Shown here: positions 5,365 through 6,368 of the stretch, piece by piece
How the letters are laid out: each line of letters opens with the position of its first letter
Position numbering within the stretch: position 1 is the stretch's first letter
DNA from: Chloroflexota bacterium
Lineage (GTDB): Bacteria > Chloroflexota > Limnocylindria > Limnocylindrales > CSP1-4
DNA length: 6,368 nt
Direction of reading: 5' to 3'
NCBI GenBank assembly: GCA_021790375.1
Contig: JAJYEB010000115.1
Location: 1-6,368, forward strand
Translations under genes and position numbers: made by a program
The notes under the pieces: model-generated
Databases searched by the model: none
Seen by the model: only the letters and a program-made list of their open reading frames with translations
Told to the model about the DNA's origin: nothing

Positions 5365-5838
5365 CTACTCGGCCCACCTCGGCGCGCGGGCGGGCTGCGC
5401 GCCGTCGGCGAGGGCGGCGGTCTGGCCCGCCGGTGTCGTCTCCAGGGCCGGCGTGGCCTGCAGCACCTCGACGAGCACCTCGCGTGCCCGGAGCCATCCC
5501 TCGTGCAATTCGCACAGCGGCTCACCCGAGATGAGGCCGCAGCGTTTGCCCTCGTGCAGCACGCACGCGTCCGGGACTGTGGGCCCCTCGATCGCCTCGA
5601 TCACCTCGAGCAGCGACGGTGGCCGGGCGGGCCGTGCGTAGAGATAACCGCCCGACGGCCCGGAGCCGGAGTACACCCACCCGGCGTGCACGAACGCGGC
5701 CATCGCCTGGCTGATGAAGCCGGGTGTGGTGGCTACCGCGTCCGCGAGCGCGCTCGCCGTCCAGACCCGCGGCTCGGCGGCCAGGATCCGCAGCGCCTTG
5801 AGCCCAAGGTCCGTTCGCCGGCTGATCGAAAGCCTCAC
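5365..5838 (-). CDS. Rrf2-family transcriptional regulator with three cysteines (NsrR/IscR-like)
   Basis: The 157-aa protein begins MRLSISRRTDLGLKALRILA, the typical Rrf2 N-terminus. A winged-helix DNA-binding domain follows: recognition helix near residues 38-52 (TTPGFISQAMAAF) and a wing with G-P-S-G-G-Y at 60-65. C92, C100 and C109 lie in the region that binds an iron-sulphur cluster in NsrR and IscR. C92 and C100 sit at the spacing of B. subtilis NsrR, but the third cysteine is further away (CX7CX8C). Asp10 aligns with the Asp that acts as the fourth cluster ligand in Streptomyces NsrR. The residues after about 130 look disordered. The start is GTG at 5836-5838, with GAGGAAG upstream and an in-frame TGA just before it. 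The protein probably senses NO, O2 or cluster status and may control its neighbours or itself. Family is sure; ligand and targets are inferred. Confidence 0.9.
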   Translation of the reverse strand: MRLSISRRTDLGLKALRILAAEPRVWTASALADAVATTPGFISQAMAAFVHAGWVYSGSGPSGGYLYARPARPPSLLEVIEAIEGPTVPDACVLHEGKRCGLISGEPLCELHEGWLRAREVLVEVLQATPALETTPAGQTAALADGAQPARAPRWAE

Positions 5839-5850
5839 GATGGCGAATCT

Positions 5851-5872
5851 TCCTCACGTTGTGCGCCGAGGA
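5851..5872. promoter_or_regulatory. Candidate operator overlapping the Rrf2 ribosome binding site
   Basis: TCCTC (5851-5855) and GAGGA (5868-5872) are perfect 5-bp arms around 12 bp. On the minus strand one arm is the Shine-Dalgarno region of the Rrf2 gene. Rrf2 dimers commonly bind dyads of about this size near their own promoters. Short arms make chance likely. Confidence 0.2.
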
Positions 5873-5883
5873 CAGGCCCGAAT

Positions 5884-5897
5884 GGCCCGTTTGGGCC
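5884..5897 (-). terminator. Small hairpin between the cytochrome b and Rrf2 genes
   Basis: GGCCC (5884-5888) and GGGCC (5893-5897) form a 5-bp stem with a 4-nt loop, 10 bp after the cytochrome stop. There is no T-run. The 69-bp gap does not settle whether the two genes share a transcript. Confidence 0.2.
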
Positions 5898-5907
5898 GCG
5901 CCGGGTA

Positions 5908-6368
5908 TCAGCGCAGCATCTCCTCCAGCTCGATGCCGCCGTCGCGCGCCTTGGCCACCTCGCGCCGGGTGGCGAACTTGAAGCCCGAGAAGATGCTCGA
6001 CATCAGCCCGTTCTTCTCGACGTGGTCGACCAGGAGCGCCGAGTAGACGTGGTGGATCATGAAGGCGAGGATCGCCCACATGGCGAGGTGGTGGATCACC
6101 CGCACGGTCTGGACGCCCAGCCCGTTCGCGATCCAGCCGAAGAGCGTCACCACCACCGGGTTGCCGTGCTGCGCCTCGAGGGCGAACCCGGTGAGGGTCT
6201 GCACCAGGAACAGGAAGAAGACCACCATGTAGGTGGCGGCGGCCAGGGCGTTGTGCCCCAGGATGCCGGGCAGCTCACGGCGGATGAACAGGTACCACCC
6301 GGTCTGCAGCCGGAACTCGTTCAGGTGCTTCCGGTTGGTGGGGATGAACGCCCGCCACTGGGCGAAGC
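5908..6368 (-). CDS. Di-haem b-type cytochrome, HyaC-like [NiFe] hydrogenase subunit (partial at N-terminus)
   Basis: The last 152 residues are visible; the start lies beyond the right edge. The frame is open to the edge, so the internal ATG at 6228 is not the start. The fragment follows E. coli HyaC closely in layout: WYLFIRRELPGILGHN (residues 24-39) matches the HyaC WYLF...IGHN segment, TLTGFAL (58-63) matches its ITGFAL, and VIHHLAMW (90-97) with MIHHVYSAL (103-111) match its HRLGMW...GHVYMAL helix. His92/93 and His105/106 are 13-14 residues apart on one helix, as expected for two stacked b haems. Two membrane helices are visible, near 43-63 and 88-113. HyaC-type cytochromes carry electrons from membrane-bound hydrogenase to quinone. 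Alternatives are cytochrome b of formate dehydrogenase or thiosulfate reductase, but the G-H-N segment favours HyaC. Hydrogenase structural genes would be expected just beyond 6368. Confidence 0.82.
   Translation of the reverse strand, partial: FAQWRAFIPTNRKHLNEFRLQTGWYLFIRRELPGILGHNALAAATYMVVFFLFLVQTLTGFALEAQHGNPVVVTLFGWIANGLGVQTVRVIHHLAMWAILAFMIHHVYSALLVDHVEKNGLMSSIFSGFKFATRREVAKARDGGIELEEMLR

Noticed and set aside
5908..6228. Complete 106-aa protein starting at the internal ATG of the cytochrome gene
   Set aside because: The same frame continues to the window edge with clear HyaC-like sequence, including the GHN segment, so this ATG is internal.

Overview
This is a high-GC bacterial chromosomal window with no plasmid, phage, insertion-sequence or CRISPR signature. 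It holds six genes: five on the minus strand and one on the plus strand. The very high third-position GC and the long spurious antisense frames point to a GC-rich lineage. The LDH-like malate dehydrogenase paired with a hexamer-type citrate synthase, plus a possible HyaC-type cytochrome, would fit Chloroflexota, Actinomycetota or Gemmatimonadota. I cannot place it more precisely from sequence alone.

Left block (1-2547, minus strand): mdh, gltA and the start of an ACT-domain gene run head to tail with gaps of 46 and 33 bp, so they look like one operon. Malate dehydrogenase makes oxaloacetate and citrate synthase consumes it, so the first two genes catalyse consecutive TCA-cycle steps. The ACT protein may be a small amino-acid-sensing or regulatory protein.

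Intergenic block (2548-3139): a 592-bp divergent region that I read as non-coding. It contains a hairpin in the mdh leader, a run of four perfect inverted repeats ending in T5 (2786-2864), and a nested inverted-repeat structure over the ribosome binding site of the plus-strand gene (3089-3139).

Middle gene (3140-4594, plus strand): an unrecognised protein with about 12 membrane helices. Histidines sit at the start of helices 2, 6 and 10, the positions equivalent by pseudo-threefold symmetry in haem-copper oxidases. It may be a divergent haem-binding relative of that fold, but the usual His-His pair of the copper site is not visible.

Right block (4763-6368, minus strand): a b-type cytochrome resembling HyaC of [NiFe] hydrogenases (truncated by the window edge), an Rrf2-family regulator with three cysteines, and a hemerythrin-like protein with a complete set of di-iron ligands. 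The plus-strand gene and the hemerythrin gene converge on 168 bp containing three hairpins. Taken together, the right half looks like a redox, O2 or NO-responsive module beside a possible hydrogenase operon lying beyond position 6368. This functional link is inference from gene content and adjacency.
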